Assembly (NCBI GenBank): GCA_963820495.1
Contig: CAWGAF010000002.1
Location: 248,001 to 312,000 of the forward strand
Length of the DNA: 64,000 nucleotides
Reading direction: 5' to 3'
Origin: JBBIPA01 sp963820495
GTDB lineage: Bacteria; Chloroflexota; Dehalococcoidia; GIF9; UBA5629
Within the stretch, counting starts at the first letter, position 1, and the number at the start of each line of letters is the position of its first letter. Under the pieces are notes generated by a model that saw only the letters and a list, made by a program, of their open reading frames with translations, had not been told where the DNA came from and did not search any database. Position numbers and translations under genes: made by a program. Shown in pieces: positions 26,017 to 35,301 of this stretch.

Positions 26017-26469
26017 ATGGAAAGAAGTCTGGTGCTGATTAAACCTGATGCTGTACAGCGAGGATTAGCTGGGACTATTATTGCACGCCTGGAAAGACGT
26101 GGTCTCAGGATTGTAGCCATGAAGATGATTCAGATGGACAAAGCCTTGGCGCAACGCCATTATGCTGTTCATCAAAACAAACCTTTTTTTAATGACCTGA
26201 TTAAATTCATCACCTCAAGTCCCATCATTGCTGCTGTATTTGAAGGCAAAAATGCTGTGGAGGTGATACGGCAAATGATGGGTGAGACCAACGCGGCTAA
26301 AGCGTTACCGGGTACGATCAGGGGCGATTTTGGCATCGATCTTCAACAAAACCTGGTGCACGGGTCTGATTCTGTGGAAAACGCTGCCAAGGAGATAAGT
26401 ATCTTTTTCTCGCCGAAAGAGATTCTAAATTATTCCAGAGATATAGACAGGTGGGTTACTGGATCCTGA
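26017..26469 (+). CDS. ndk: Nucleoside diphosphate kinase
   Basis: 150 aa, full-length NDK, transferring gamma-phosphate among nucleotides through a phosphohistidine. Seen: ERSLVLIKPDAVQRGLAG, the GxTNAAKALPGTIRGDFGIDL motif, and the catalytic His in LVHGSDSVENA (about residue 115). Its 3' end overlaps the convergent rsfS by 14 bases. Confidence 0.97.
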   Translation: MERSLVLIKPDAVQRGLAGTIIARLERRGLRIVAMKMIQMDKALAQRHYAVHQNKPFFNDLIKFITSSPIIAAVFEGKNAVEVIRQMMGETNAAKALPGTIRGDFGIDLQQNLVHGSDSVENAAKEISIFFSPKEILNYSRDIDRWVTGS

Positions 26470-26803
26470 TTACGGGCACTGCTTCACTCCACAGTTCGTC
26501 TAACTTGTAGTAGTCCCGTTGTTGTGGTGAGAATAGATGAACGATAACCTCACCGATGTCAATTAGAACCCATCCTGAATCAGCGGTACCCTCGCTGTGG
26601 TGGGGAATAACACCTTCCTGCTTTAGCGTTTTATTAATTTCCTCGCGGATAGCTTCGAGCTGGCGGTCGCTATCACCGCTGCAGATAACAAAATAATCGG
26701 CGAAAGAGCAGATGCGCCTGGTATCCAGCATAACGATGTTTTCAGCTTGCTTATCTGAAGCAGCTTCTAATACTTTACGGGCTACTTCTATCGATTCCAG
26801 TAT
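26456..26803 (-). CDS. rsfS: Ribosomal silencing factor
   Basis: A protein of the RsfS/Iojap family, which binds L14 of the large subunit and blocks subunit joining when nutrients are low. The core FADYFVICSGDSDRQLEAI...GWVLIDIGEVIVHLFSPQQRDYY is diagnostic. The first ATG (26731) is well inside the conserved domain; the in-frame upstream codons encode LESIEVARKVLEAASDKQAE, matching the family N-terminus, and a TAG stands just before them. No ATG, GTG or TTG is available: the start must be ATA at 26803 or CTG at 26800, after AGGGAG at 26814-26809. Confidence 0.9.
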   Translation of the reverse strand: MLESIEVARKVLEAASDKQAENIVMLDTRRICSFADYFVICSGDSDRQLEAIREEINKTLKQEGVIPHHSEGTADSGWVLIDIGEVIVHLFSPQQRDYYKLDELWSEAVPVIRIQ

Positions 26804-26901
26804 TGGCTCTCCCTACCGATTTAGCTAGATACCATTTTATTTGTATTAATTATAACATATTTCAAAATATATACGATTGGCTGGAGGAGTCTTTTTATCC
26901 A

Positions 26902-27171
26902 TTATTTGTCTCTGTCTTTAAAAGCGTCAGCCAGGCTGTTGCCAAAAACCTGAGCAGCCTTCCCTGCTTCTCTAAACTTGGCTTTGACCTCTTCATCTTT
27001 AAATCTTTTGGCGAAAGTTTCCGCTGATTCCGCAGCGCTTTTCCCAAATTCTTTAGCTTTTTCTTTAAGCTCAGGGTCTTCAAATATCTGGCTTATGGCA
27101 TTGCCAAAGGCTTCAATCATTTTGCCGAAATTTTCGGCTGCGTTCTTCTTCGGGTCTTCTTTCTGTGACAT
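26902..27171 (-). CDS. Helical charged protein, function unknown
   Basis: 89 aa, no Cys, rich in Ala, Lys, Glu and Phe, built of amphipathic helices with a recurring K/E-F-GKAA pattern (EFGKSAAESAETFAKRFKDEEVKAKFREAGKAAQVFGNSL). It has AAGGAG before the ATG. The composition resembles apolipoprotein-like or stress-related helical proteins; I recognise no family. Confidence 0.6.
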   Translation of the reverse strand: MSQKEDPKKNAAENFGKMIEAFGNAISQIFEDPELKEKAKEFGKSAAESAETFAKRFKDEEVKAKFREAGKAAQVFGNSLADAFKDRDK

Positions 27172-27488
27172 TTTATACTCCTTTTTATATTCTTAAAACG
27201 ACATCTGGATTTCAATCATGCATTTGAAGGTTAATTTAGTTGCGGCTTGATTAAAAGGGGTGCAATACAGCATAATATTACGCAATGTCGGCGGCAGGTT
27301 CAGTTGCTTTTCCCATAGGTTTAAATTTATTTATCTTTGCTGGCGTGTTTAGCTTTCCTGATAGTTTCTCCTAGGTTGTAACAGTTTTGACTTACTCGAT
27401 TTATCAAACTGGTTAGTTGCCATTTAACTCATATTATATAAAGCGAAGTGCCAAGAATAAATAAAAAATCTTAGAAGGAGGTTATTAA
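27172..27488. other. Gene-free stretch before the molybdoenzyme gene
   Basis: 317 A+T-rich bases with no open frame or strong inverted repeat that I can support. The right end carries AGAAGGAGG, the ribosome-binding site of the next gene. A TTGACT at about 27390 and TATATAA-like sequence at about 27435 might form promoter parts, but the spacing is poor. Confidence 0.4.
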
Positions 27489-30158
27489 ATGCCTGGCAAA
27501 AGAAATGATATTAGGGCTCAAGGTGAGGATGCGCATGGAGGGGGGATAACAAAAGAGAAGACGGTCGTTAAAGCCCTTGGTCTGAGCGGTGGGATATTTG
27601 GTGCGGTTCCCTGCGCAATTGATGTAAACAACGGCAAAATAGTCAGAATTAGACCGTTGCACTTTGACTGGAAGTACGATAAGAAAAAATTCAATCCCTG
27701 GAATATTGAAAAGAATAGCAAGACTTTCGAGCCACTTATGAAATCAGCACCTCCTCCTTTCTCACTGGCTTATAAGAAAAGAGTATATTCTCCTAACAGG
27801 GTTAAATATCCTTTAAAGAGGGTTGATTGGGACCCCAATGGTGAGAGGCATACGGAGAACAGGGGTAGAAGTAAGTTCAAGAGAATCTCGTGGGATGAGG
27901 CTGCGGAAATAATAGCCAGTGAAATAAAAAGGATACATAAAAAATATGGGCCCTTGGCTATCCTGGTACAGGGCGATGGACATGGAGAATGCAAGTTTGT
28001 TCACGCTGCTCACGGCTGCTCAACTTTGCTTCTAGATAAAATGGGGGGGTTCACTCAGCAGGTCCGCAACCCGGATAGCTGGGAAGGGTGGTACTGGGGA
28101 GCCAAGCATGTCTGGGGACCAGGGCTTATTGGCATGATGGCCCCCAATGATAACATAGTAAAGGATATATGCCAGAACAGCGATATGGTTGTGGTCTGGG
28201 GGGGCGACCCGGAAACTACAGCTTGGGGATTCAGAGGACAGTTGGCTAGCCGACTATGCTATTTTTGGTCAGAGGTTGGAATCAAACAGGTGTATATCTG
28301 TCCTGACGTGAATTACTCTGTAGCCATTCATGCGGATAAATGGATCCCGATACTGCCCAATACGGATGCCGCACTGCAACTAGCAATTATCTATATATGG
28401 ATAATAGAAGGGACTTATGACAAAGAATATGTTAAGACTCATACTGTAGGCTTTGACAAGGTCAAAGCATATGTCATGGGAGAAGAAGATGGTGTTCCTA
28501 AGACCCCGGAATGGGCTTCCCCGAAATGCGGCGTTCCTGAATGGACTATTAAGGCACTTGCCAGAGATTGGGCTAAGAAGAGAGTAACAATAGGCCATTA
28601 TTTTGCAGGTGGCATGGCCCGTGGACCCTTATCCCATGAACCAGCTCGTTTGGAAGTTATCTTGTTAGGAATGCAGGGACTGGGCAAACCAGGAGTGCAC
28701 CAGTGTCAGATAGCTTATGTAGGTATGCCCAGGAATATAATCGGCGGCCAGGGTCATATGGGTATGTTTGAGAAGCTTACCAAACATCCCGTGGGAAATA
28801 GACTACTTAAACCTCATCAGACCACCCCTACAGCCTGGGGAAAGCAACTTATTCCTAAGACCCTAATCGAGCAAGCTATCAAAAATCCTCCAGTCCATTT
28901 TTGGGGTACCGGTGCCCATGAAATACCGGTGCCAGACCAATTCGTAAAGTATACCTACCCTATTCCTAAAGAAAAGGGTGGTACCGAATTTCATATGATA
29001 TGGACCGATACTCCCTGTCGCACCACGTGCTGGAACTGTGGTAACGCTATCACCGAAGCCACCAGGGACCCGAAGATAGAGTGTATTGTAGCCCAGCACC
29101 CTTGGCTTGAGAATGACGCGCTATTTTCTGATATCATCCTGCCGGTTAATACCACGATAGAGGTGGATGATATCATGCCTTGTATCAGGCACGGCGACAG
29201 TTTTCAAAGTATACTGCTTATGAAACAGGCTATTAGCCCCGTAGGAGAGTCCAAGAGTGACTACGAAGCTGTTTGCGAGGTAGCCAAGAAGCTCGGTAAA
29301 TATAATGATGTAACAGAGGGCAAAACTGTAGAAGAACTGGAGAAAATCGTTTTTGATAGTATGGGTTTAGATAATATGATCAGCTGGGAAGAACTCAGAG
29401 AAAAAGGTTACTACGTTGTCCCAGTTGCCCCGGATTGGGAGAAGGACCCAGCAGGTCTTTTTAAATTCTATGAGGACCCAGAGGCTAATCCATTACCAAC
29501 TCCTACAGGTAAACTTGAGTTCTATTCTGAGAGCCTGGCCAAGCATTTTCCAACTGATACCGAGAGACCACCCATCCCCAAGTGGATTGAAAAGAGCGAG
29601 ACACACGATGAAAGAATATCTAGCAAGAGAGCGGCAGTATACCCGTTGCTGGTTATGTCTAACCATGGTAGATGGAGAGTGCATGCCCAATGTGATGATA
29701 TCACCTGGACCAGGGAAACCCTTACCGGCAAAGTCAAAGGTTGGGATGGTTATATGTATGAACCCTGCTGGATTAATCCTAAAGATGCTGAAAAGCGGGG
29801 CATCCAAAATGGTGATATTGTTAGAGTGTATAACGAAAGAGGCTCTGTCCTTTGTGGGGCACTTGTTTGGGAAAGAGTTATGCTGGGTGTTATCTCAATC
29901 GACCACGGAGCTAGAGTTGACTATATAATACCTGGCAAAATTGATCGAGGTGGTGCGATTAATACCATTGCTCCGGAGGGATTAGTCTCCAAGCATTGTG
30001 CCGGGCAAGCTACCAGTGGCTATCTTGTTGAGGTAGAAAAGGTTACCATGGCTAAGATGGAAGAATGGAAGAAACAATATCCTGATGCATTCGAAAGAGA
30101 GTATGAGCCGGCTTCCGGTCTGCGCTTCAACGGCTGGGTTATTGAAGGAGATATGTAA
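27489..30158 (+). CDS. Transhydroxylase-like molybdopterin oxidoreductase, large subunit
   Basis: 889-aa bis-MGD enzyme of the DMSO reductase superfamily. Unlike formate dehydrogenases it has no N-terminal CxxC iron-sulfur motif. The order DPNGERHTENRG (115-126), KRISWDEAAEII (131-142), GDGH (162-165) and NPDSWEGWYWG (194-204) closely follows the pyrogallol-phloroglucinol transhydroxylase large subunit as I recall it. There Ser next to Asp in the DSW motif coordinates or flanks Mo and a His lies upstream: here S197, D196 and H165. Other landmarks are TDTPCRTTCWNCGNAITEA and the C-terminal PEGLVSKHCAGQATSGYLVEVEK. No small Fe-S subunit is adjacent. The reaction is unknown; hydration, hydroxyl transfer or redox chemistry are possible. 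AGAAGGAGG precedes the ATG. Confidence 0.85.
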   Translation: MPGKRNDIRAQGEDAHGGGITKEKTVVKALGLSGGIFGAVPCAIDVNNGKIVRIRPLHFDWKYDKKKFNPWNIEKNSKTFEPLMKSAPPPFSLAYKKRVYSPNRVKYPLKRVDWDPNGERHTENRGRSKFKRISWDEAAEIIASEIKRIHKKYGPLAILVQGDGHGECKFVHAAHGCSTLLLDKMGGFTQQVRNPDSWEGWYWGAKHVWGPGLIGMMAPNDNIVKDICQNSDMVVVWGGDPETTAWGFRGQLASRLCYFWSEVGIKQVYICPDVNYSVAIHADKWIPILPNTDAALQLAIIYIWIIEGTYDKEYVKTHTVGFDKVKAYVMGEEDGVPKTPEWASPKCGVPEWTIKALARDWAKKRVTIGHYFAGGMARGPLSHEPARLEVILLGMQGLGKPGVHQCQIAYVGMPRNIIGGQGHMGMFEKLTKHPVGNRLLKPHQTTPTAWGKQLIPKTLIEQAIKNPPVHFWGTGAHEIPVPDQFVKYTYPIPKEKGGTEFHMIWTDTPCRTTCWNCGNAITEATRDPKIECIVAQHPWLENDALFSDIILPVNTTIEVDDIMPCIRHGDSFQSILLMKQAISPVGESKSDYEAVCEVAKKLGKYNDVTEGKTVEELEKIVFDSMGLDNMISWEELREKGYYVVPVAPDWEKDPAGLFKFYEDPEANPLPTPTGKLEFYSESLAKHFPTDTERPPIPKWIEKSETHDERISSKRAAVYPLLVMSNHGRWRVHAQCDDITWTRETLTGKVKGWDGYMYEPCWINPKDAEKRGIQNGDIVRVYNERGSVLCGALVWERVMLGVISIDHGARVDYIIPGKIDRGGAINTIAPEGLVSKHCAGQATSGYLVEVEKVTMAKMEEWKKQYPDAFEREYEPASGLRFNGWVIEGDM

Positions 30159-30297
30159 GGATATAGGGGTTTTGCCGTATTTTATCTCTCATTACTGGCC
30201 TTGCTCCTGTAAGGTGATGAGTGTATATTTTCCTGGGGCGAGTAGTTCCTTTGTAAGCAATCCTCATAAGCTATTTTTTCCCGTACGTGTGGGTTTC

Positions 30298-30306
30298 TGC
30301 TATAAT
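30298..30306 (+). promoter_or_regulatory. Extended -10 promoter of ftsH
   Basis: TG-C-TATAAT with TATAAT at 30301-30306; the start would be about 30313, leaving an 18-base leader before ATG 30331. Confidence 0.6.
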
Positions 30307-30330
30307 TAATTCACAAGGAAAAGACTTAAT

Positions 30331-32169
30331 ATGAAAAGATGGTGGCAAGGTAGCTTATTCTATCTGGTTATACTTATAGCTATCATAGCTCTGGCCTTTA
30401 GTTTCTTATCCTCTTCAAAAGGCCCTGAAGAAGTCAGTTTCAACCAGTTGGTCAAACAGGCCAATAATGGTGAAATAGATACTATTCAACAGGAGGGTAA
30501 TACTCTTACTGGCTTACTGAAGGGTAAGGAAATTGTTAGGACATCTTTCGTCGGCAGTACCAAGGAGCTTATGGATGTCCTTAAAGCTGCAGGTGTGGCA
30601 CTTGACGATGGGAAAGTAAGCCTTGATGTTAAGTCTGGTGGTATGGACTGGGGAGGCGTATTAATTGGTTTCTTACCCCTTATCTTGTTTGGGCTTCTAC
30701 TCTTTTTCTTATTCCGTTCCGCCCGAGGTGCTAATACACAGGCTTTTAATTTTGGTAAGAGCCGTGCTAGATTGAGCAGCGGAAGCAAGCCCACAGTTAC
30801 TTTTGAAGACGTTGCTGGAGTTGACGAAGCCAAGGGAGAATTACAAGAGATAGTAGAGTTTCTCAAAGAACCTCAAAAATTTCAAGCTCTTGGTGCTCGT
30901 ATTCCTCGAGGTGTACTGTTGGTTGGCCCCCCGGGCTGTGGAAAGACACTGATAGCCAAGGCAGTCGCTGGTGAGGCATCGGTACCATTTTATTCTATCA
31001 GCGGTAGTGAATTTGTGGAAATGTTTGTTGGTGTCGGTGCTTCAAGGGTCAGAGACCTCTTCGACCAGGCCAAACGAAACACTCCTTGTATTGTCTTTGT
31101 TGATGAGATTGATGCTGTAGGTAGACATCGTGGCGCTGGGTTAGGTGGTGGTCATGATGAGCGTGAGCAGACTTTGAACCAGATACTGGTAGAGATGGAT
31201 GGTTTTGATACCAATACCAACATTATCGTTCTTGCCGCAACTAATCGCCCTGACATTCTTGACCCAGCTTTGCTACGCCCCGGTCGATTCGACCGTCATG
31301 TAGTAATCGATCAGCCAGATATAAATGGTCGTAAAGCTATACTCAATGTTCATGCCAAGGGTAAGCCTCTATCCAAAAGTGCTACCCTTGAGGTAATAGC
31401 CAAGCAGACGCCGGGTTTCAGCGGTGCTGATTTAGCCAACTTGATAAACGAAGCAGCTATTCTGGCAGCTAGGCGTAATCTCAAGGAAGTTGGTACTAAG
31501 GAATTGGAAGATTCCATTGATCGTGTTATTGCAGGCCCTGAGAGGAAGGGGCGGATAATAAGTCAAAAGGAAAAAGAGATCACTGCCTACCACGAAGCAG
31601 GGCATGCCCTGGCAGCTAAAATGTTACCGAATGCTGACCCTGTGCACAAAGTATCGATTGTAGCCAGAGGAATGACAGGAGGCTGGACACGGTTCTTGCC
31701 TACTGAGGACCGCCATTTGTGGACACGTTCCCAGTTTGAAGATATATTGGCGGTAAGTTTAGCTGGTCGGACTGCTGAAGAAATTGCCTTTGATGAAGTG
31801 AGCACTGGTGCCCAGAATGACCTGGAACAAGCGACTAAACTTGCCCGTAAAATGGTAACTGAATATGGTATGAGCGACAAATTAGGACCTCGTACCTTTG
31901 GCAAACGTGAAGAGCTTGTTTTTCTGGGTCGGGAAATAACTGAACAGCGGAATTATAGTGAGAAGGTGGCTGTGCAGATTGATGAAGAGGTTCAGGGATT
32001 AATCCAGCGTGCTCATGAAACGGCCAGGAAAATCCTGGCTGATCATAAGCAAAGGCTAAAACTCATTGCCGAACGACTTATTAGTGTGGAGACCATTGAT
32101 GAAGATGTGTTTGAGGCGCTGATGAAAGAGCCACTACCTTCTACTGAATTGGAAACTACTGCAGCTTAG
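30331..32169 (+). CDS. ftsH: ATP-dependent zinc metalloprotease FtsH
   Basis: 612-aa membrane protease. Two membrane segments (about 7-27 and 106-127) flank an extracytoplasmic domain. The AAA domain has FEDVAGVDEAKGEL, Walker A GPPGCGKT (near 198-205; T of the common GPPGTGKT replaced by C), DEIDAVGR and the second region of homology RPGRFDRHV. The protease site is HEAGH (about 421-425), with a downstream acidic ligand in the ISTGAQNDLE-like segment VSTGAQNDLEQAT. It degrades damaged membrane and regulatory proteins. Confidence 0.97.
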   Translation: MKRWWQGSLFYLVILIAIIALAFSFLSSSKGPEEVSFNQLVKQANNGEIDTIQQEGNTLTGLLKGKEIVRTSFVGSTKELMDVLKAAGVALDDGKVSLDVKSGGMDWGGVLIGFLPLILFGLLLFFLFRSARGANTQAFNFGKSRARLSSGSKPTVTFEDVAGVDEAKGELQEIVEFLKEPQKFQALGARIPRGVLLVGPPGCGKTLIAKAVAGEASVPFYSISGSEFVEMFVGVGASRVRDLFDQAKRNTPCIVFVDEIDAVGRHRGAGLGGGHDEREQTLNQILVEMDGFDTNTNIIVLAATNRPDILDPALLRPGRFDRHVVIDQPDINGRKAILNVHAKGKPLSKSATLEVIAKQTPGFSGADLANLINEAAILAARRNLKEVGTKELEDSIDRVIAGPERKGRIISQKEKEITAYHEAGHALAAKMLPNADPVHKVSIVARGMTGGWTRFLPTEDRHLWTRSQFEDILAVSLAGRTAEEIAFDEVSTGAQNDLEQATKLARKMVTEYGMSDKLGPRTFGKREELVFLGREITEQRNYSEKVAVQIDEEVQGLIQRAHETARKILADHKQRLKLIAERLISVETIDEDVFEALMKEPLPSTELETTAA

Positions 32170-32210
32170 CAAGTTTTATTGGTATCGGTGGTCTCTGGGC
32201 TGATGTTCCT

Positions 32211-32600
32211 ATGATAAAGCTTATTTCAAAAACCATATCGCCTGAACCTATAATCAACAGTCTTTACCGGGATGATTGTGGTGCTATGGTTAATTTCATT
32301 GGTACAGTACGCAACACTAGTAAAGAGGGAGATAAAGTTTCCTTCCTAGAAATAGAGCCTTGTGGAAGCGATGCTGAGGCAAAACTGCATGATATAGCCT
32401 CTGAAGTTAAACAAAAATGGCAGCTTCAAAATATTGCCATTTGCCGCCGGGTAGGCAGGTTGAAGGTGGGTGAAATTGCTTTAGTAGTAGTGGTAGTTGC
32501 CCCAAGGCGTAAGGAAGCTTTTGAGGCCTGTCAGTATATCATCGACAGGATTAAATTGGGCGGTGTTACCAAAGAGCGAGATATTTATGAGTCCAGCTGA
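32211..32600 (+). CDS. moaE: Molybdopterin synthase catalytic subunit
   Basis: 129 aa, shorter than the usual 140-150. MoaE puts dithiolene sulfur on cyclic pyranopterin with MoaD. The core CRRVGRLKVGEIALVVVVVAPRRKEAFEACQYIIDRIK is clear. The family HRxxAF motif reads RRKEAF and the usual PxWKKE is VTKERD, with the Lys kept but the Trp lost, so the active site looks divergent. It sits just after ftsH and 2 kb after the molybdoenzyme, consistent with cofactor supply. Confidence 0.87.
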   Translation: MIKLISKTISPEPIINSLYRDDCGAMVNFIGTVRNTSKEGDKVSFLEIEPCGSDAEAKLHDIASEVKQKWQLQNIAICRRVGRLKVGEIALVVVVVAPRRKEAFEACQYIIDRIKLGGVTKERDIYESS

Positions 32601-32625
32601 GGTTGAAATGTGAAGCTGGGTTTGT

Positions 32626-33588
32626 TTATTTTCTCCTCTGGATAACATATGTAGCCAAATCTCGCAAAGCTTGGCGTGCGCTGTTATCTGGTAGTATCTC
32701 CAGAGCACGGCAGGCTCGGGAACAGAAATCAGAAGCTATAGTCATACATTCATCGATAACCGGTGAATTACGGATCTTCTCCACGATGTACGGAACTTTT
32801 TCCAAGTCTTTATTTTCAATTATATTTTTTATCAGGTTGCCATCAGGGCTAGATGCGGCGAAAAGTATTGAGGGCAGGGTTACTGCTCCTTCGATCAAAT
32901 CAGAACCAACTGGCTTGCCCAGTTCATCCTCGTGACTAATGAAATCCAGGACATCATCTATTATTTGGAAAGCCATTCCGAAATTGTGGCCGTAGTCTTT
33001 CAATGCGTCTATTGCATTTTCTGAAGCTTGGCTCAAAACAGCTCCTGATTCGGTTGCCATGGCAAAAAGACATGCAGTCTTGTCGCTTATCCAGCTGTAA
33101 TAATGCTCGAGAGCTCGTTTTTTATCAAACAAGATGTTTATCTGAGCTAATTCACCGCTGGAAATGGTCATAAGCGTTTGAGCAAAGAGTTTGACCACCC
33201 TTAGATTCCCTGTGCTGGCTACGAGTCTACCTGCTTTAGCAAAGAGATAGTCACCTAAGAGTAAGGCGCTGGCTTCACCCCAGGCACGGCTGATTGATTT
33301 TTCCCCACGGCGAATTGGAGCGTTGTCGACGATATCATCATGGACTAGAGTGGCGTTATGAAGAAGCTCGACCGCGGTTGCCATTGGTATAAGATTATTG
33401 AGGTCATAGTTATAAAATTTCCCAGAAAGCAATGTAAGCGACAGCCTGACTCGTTTGCCGCTGGTCTTTAATAGGTATTCCAGTAGCTGTGAGAGCAGGG
33501 AGATGTCAACATTAGCTACTGACTTCAGGCTCAGTTCAGCTTTATTCAGGTCGTCTTTTATGGGCTGGTAAATATCGCTGAGGTTCAT
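32626..33588 (-). CDS. Polyprenyl diphosphate synthase
   Basis: 320-aa trans-prenyltransferase. First Asp-rich motif LVHDDIVDNAPIRRGE (DDxxD), second FQIIDDVLDF, both complete. It elongates isoprenyl diphosphates for quinone or lipid-carrier synthesis; chain length cannot be read off reliably. It overlaps metG by 4 bases and is the last gene of an operon beginning with rsmI. Confidence 0.93.
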   Translation of the reverse strand: MNLSDIYQPIKDDLNKAELSLKSVANVDISLLSQLLEYLLKTSGKRVRLSLTLLSGKFYNYDLNNLIPMATAVELLHNATLVHDDIVDNAPIRRGEKSISRAWGEASALLLGDYLFAKAGRLVASTGNLRVVKLFAQTLMTISSGELAQINILFDKKRALEHYYSWISDKTACLFAMATESGAVLSQASENAIDALKDYGHNFGMAFQIIDDVLDFISHEDELGKPVGSDLIEGAVTLPSILFAASSPDGNLIKNIIENKDLEKVPYIVEKIRNSPVIDECMTIASDFCSRACRALEILPDNSARQALRDLATYVIQRRK

Positions 33589-35252
33589 CTCGCGCTTCCA
33601 AGCCGGCTCATCTCTTTATCTACGATGCTGTCATCCAGCTTGCTGAATAACGGCTGTGGAATAGGTAGTTTGCAGCCTGACTGTGGCAGTTGAAGTTTCC
33701 AACTGCCGGACTCTATATTTCCCTCGAATCCGAGATAACGGTGGAGTTTCTGAGAGCTAAAAGGCAGATAGGGGTAAAGAGCGGTCTTTAGAGCTGAGAT
33801 TGCTGCCAGAGACCCATAGATAGCTGTAGCTGCAGCCTCCCTATCTTGTTTAATTGTCTTCCACGGAGCTTTGCCATCAATATATTTATTGGCTTCTTGA
33901 GCTAGTGCCATGGAGGCTTTAATACCATCCTTGAAATGGCACTGGTAGATAAATTTGTCTACGTTTTTCAGTGTTTCCTTAGCCTTGCTAATCAATTCAT
34001 TAGTTTGACTATCAAGCTCTCCAATGGCAGGTACTGCCCCATTGAAATTGCGGTTGGTAAAGGTCAAAACCCTGTTAACCAGATTACCGTAGGTAGCTAC
34101 CAGTTCGTCATTGTTACGGCGGAGAAATTCATGCCAGGAAAAATCTGTATCCCCAGTTTCTGGCATGTTGATGGACAGGATATATCGCAGCGGATCTGGA
34201 TCGTAGCTCTGCAGGTAATCGGGAAGCCATATTGCCCAGTTACGGCTGGTGGAAAGCCTCTTGCCCTCAATAGTCAGAAACTCGTTAGCGGGAACATCGC
34301 TGGGTAAGGAAAGCCCCTCGTATCCCATCAGCATTGCTGGCCAGATGAGAGTATGAAAAGGAATATTGTCTTTGCCGATGAAATAAAAACTCCTGGCTTC
34401 TTCATTCCAGAAAGGCTTCCAGGCAGAAGCCTCATTTTGAGAATCTGCCCACTCTTTGCTAGCTGAGAGATAGCCGATAACGGCTTCAAACCATACGTAA
34501 ATACGTTTCCGCTCGAAGCCAGGTTGAGGTACAGTTACACCCCATTCCAAGTCGCGGGTTATTGACCGATCCTTGAGCCCTCCTTCCAGAATACCCATGG
34601 TGAAATTAAGTACATTCTGGCGCCAGTGAGTTTGTTCCTTCACCCAGGACTTCAACTTGTCTTCGAAGGCACTCAGGCGGAAGAAAAAATGCTCGGAATT
34701 CTCAAAACGGGGAGTGGTAGAACAAATGCGGCAGCGAATATTAATCAGGTCGCTGGGGTTCAGAGTCTTGCCACATTCATCACACTGATCGCCTCGAGCA
34801 TCAGGGAAGTGGCAGAAAGGGCAAGTGCCTTCAACATATCGATCAGGCATAAAACGCTGGCATTGCGGGCAATATGCTTGTGGAGTGGTATCTTTATAAA
34901 GGTAGTCCTTATCTAACAATTTCAGGAAAATGTCATGCACCACTTTGGTATGATTTGGGGTGCTGGTACTGGTAAACAGATCGAAAGAGATGCCTAATTT
35001 CTGCCAGTTATCAAGAAACTCCTGGTGATATTTAGATGCTATTTCCTGCGGAGTTTTTTTTTCCTGTTCAGCACGCAAGGTAATTGGGGCCCCGTGCTGG
35101 TCACTACCAGAGACCATTAATACTTTATTACCTTTGAGGCGCTGATAGCGGGCGAAAATGTCTGCAGGCAAATAGGCTCCGGCAATATGACCTAAATGAA
35201 GTGAGCCGTTAGCATAAGGCCAAGCAACGGCAACTAAAATATGTTCAGGCAA
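33585..35252 (-). CDS. metG: Methionyl-tRNA synthetase
   Basis: 555-aa class I synthetase. Seen: PYANGSLHLGHIAGAYLPADIFARY (HLGH signature), a zinc-knuckle insert with CPQCQRFMPDRYVEG, CPFC, CDECG and CRIC (four Cys pairs), and ANEFLTIEGKRLSTSRNW, where KLSTSR reads RLSTSR (the KMSKS equivalent). The C-terminal anticodon-binding domain is present; no tRNA-binding dimerisation domain is appended. Confidence 0.96.
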   Translation of the reverse strand: MPEHILVAVAWPYANGSLHLGHIAGAYLPADIFARYQRLKGNKVLMVSGSDQHGAPITLRAEQEKKTPQEIASKYHQEFLDNWQKLGISFDLFTSTSTPNHTKVVHDIFLKLLDKDYLYKDTTPQAYCPQCQRFMPDRYVEGTCPFCHFPDARGDQCDECGKTLNPSDLINIRCRICSTTPRFENSEHFFFRLSAFEDKLKSWVKEQTHWRQNVLNFTMGILEGGLKDRSITRDLEWGVTVPQPGFERKRIYVWFEAVIGYLSASKEWADSQNEASAWKPFWNEEARSFYFIGKDNIPFHTLIWPAMLMGYEGLSLPSDVPANEFLTIEGKRLSTSRNWAIWLPDYLQSYDPDPLRYILSINMPETGDTDFSWHEFLRRNNDELVATYGNLVNRVLTFTNRNFNGAVPAIGELDSQTNELISKAKETLKNVDKFIYQCHFKDGIKASMALAQEANKYIDGKAPWKTIKQDREAAATAIYGSLAAISALKTALYPYLPFSSQKLHRYLGFEGNIESGSWKLQLPQSGCKLPIPQPLFSKLDDSIVDKEMSRLGSAR

Positions 35253-35301
35253 CTATATACCTCTAGTACGCTTGTTATTCTAGATTGTAACATGAATCTG
35301 A

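Noticed and set aside
27489..27600. Formate dehydrogenase identity for the molybdoenzyme
   Set aside because: No N-terminal CxxC iron-sulfur motif and no Cys or Sec ligand; Asp-Ser in NPDSWEGW matches transhydroxylase-like enzymes instead.
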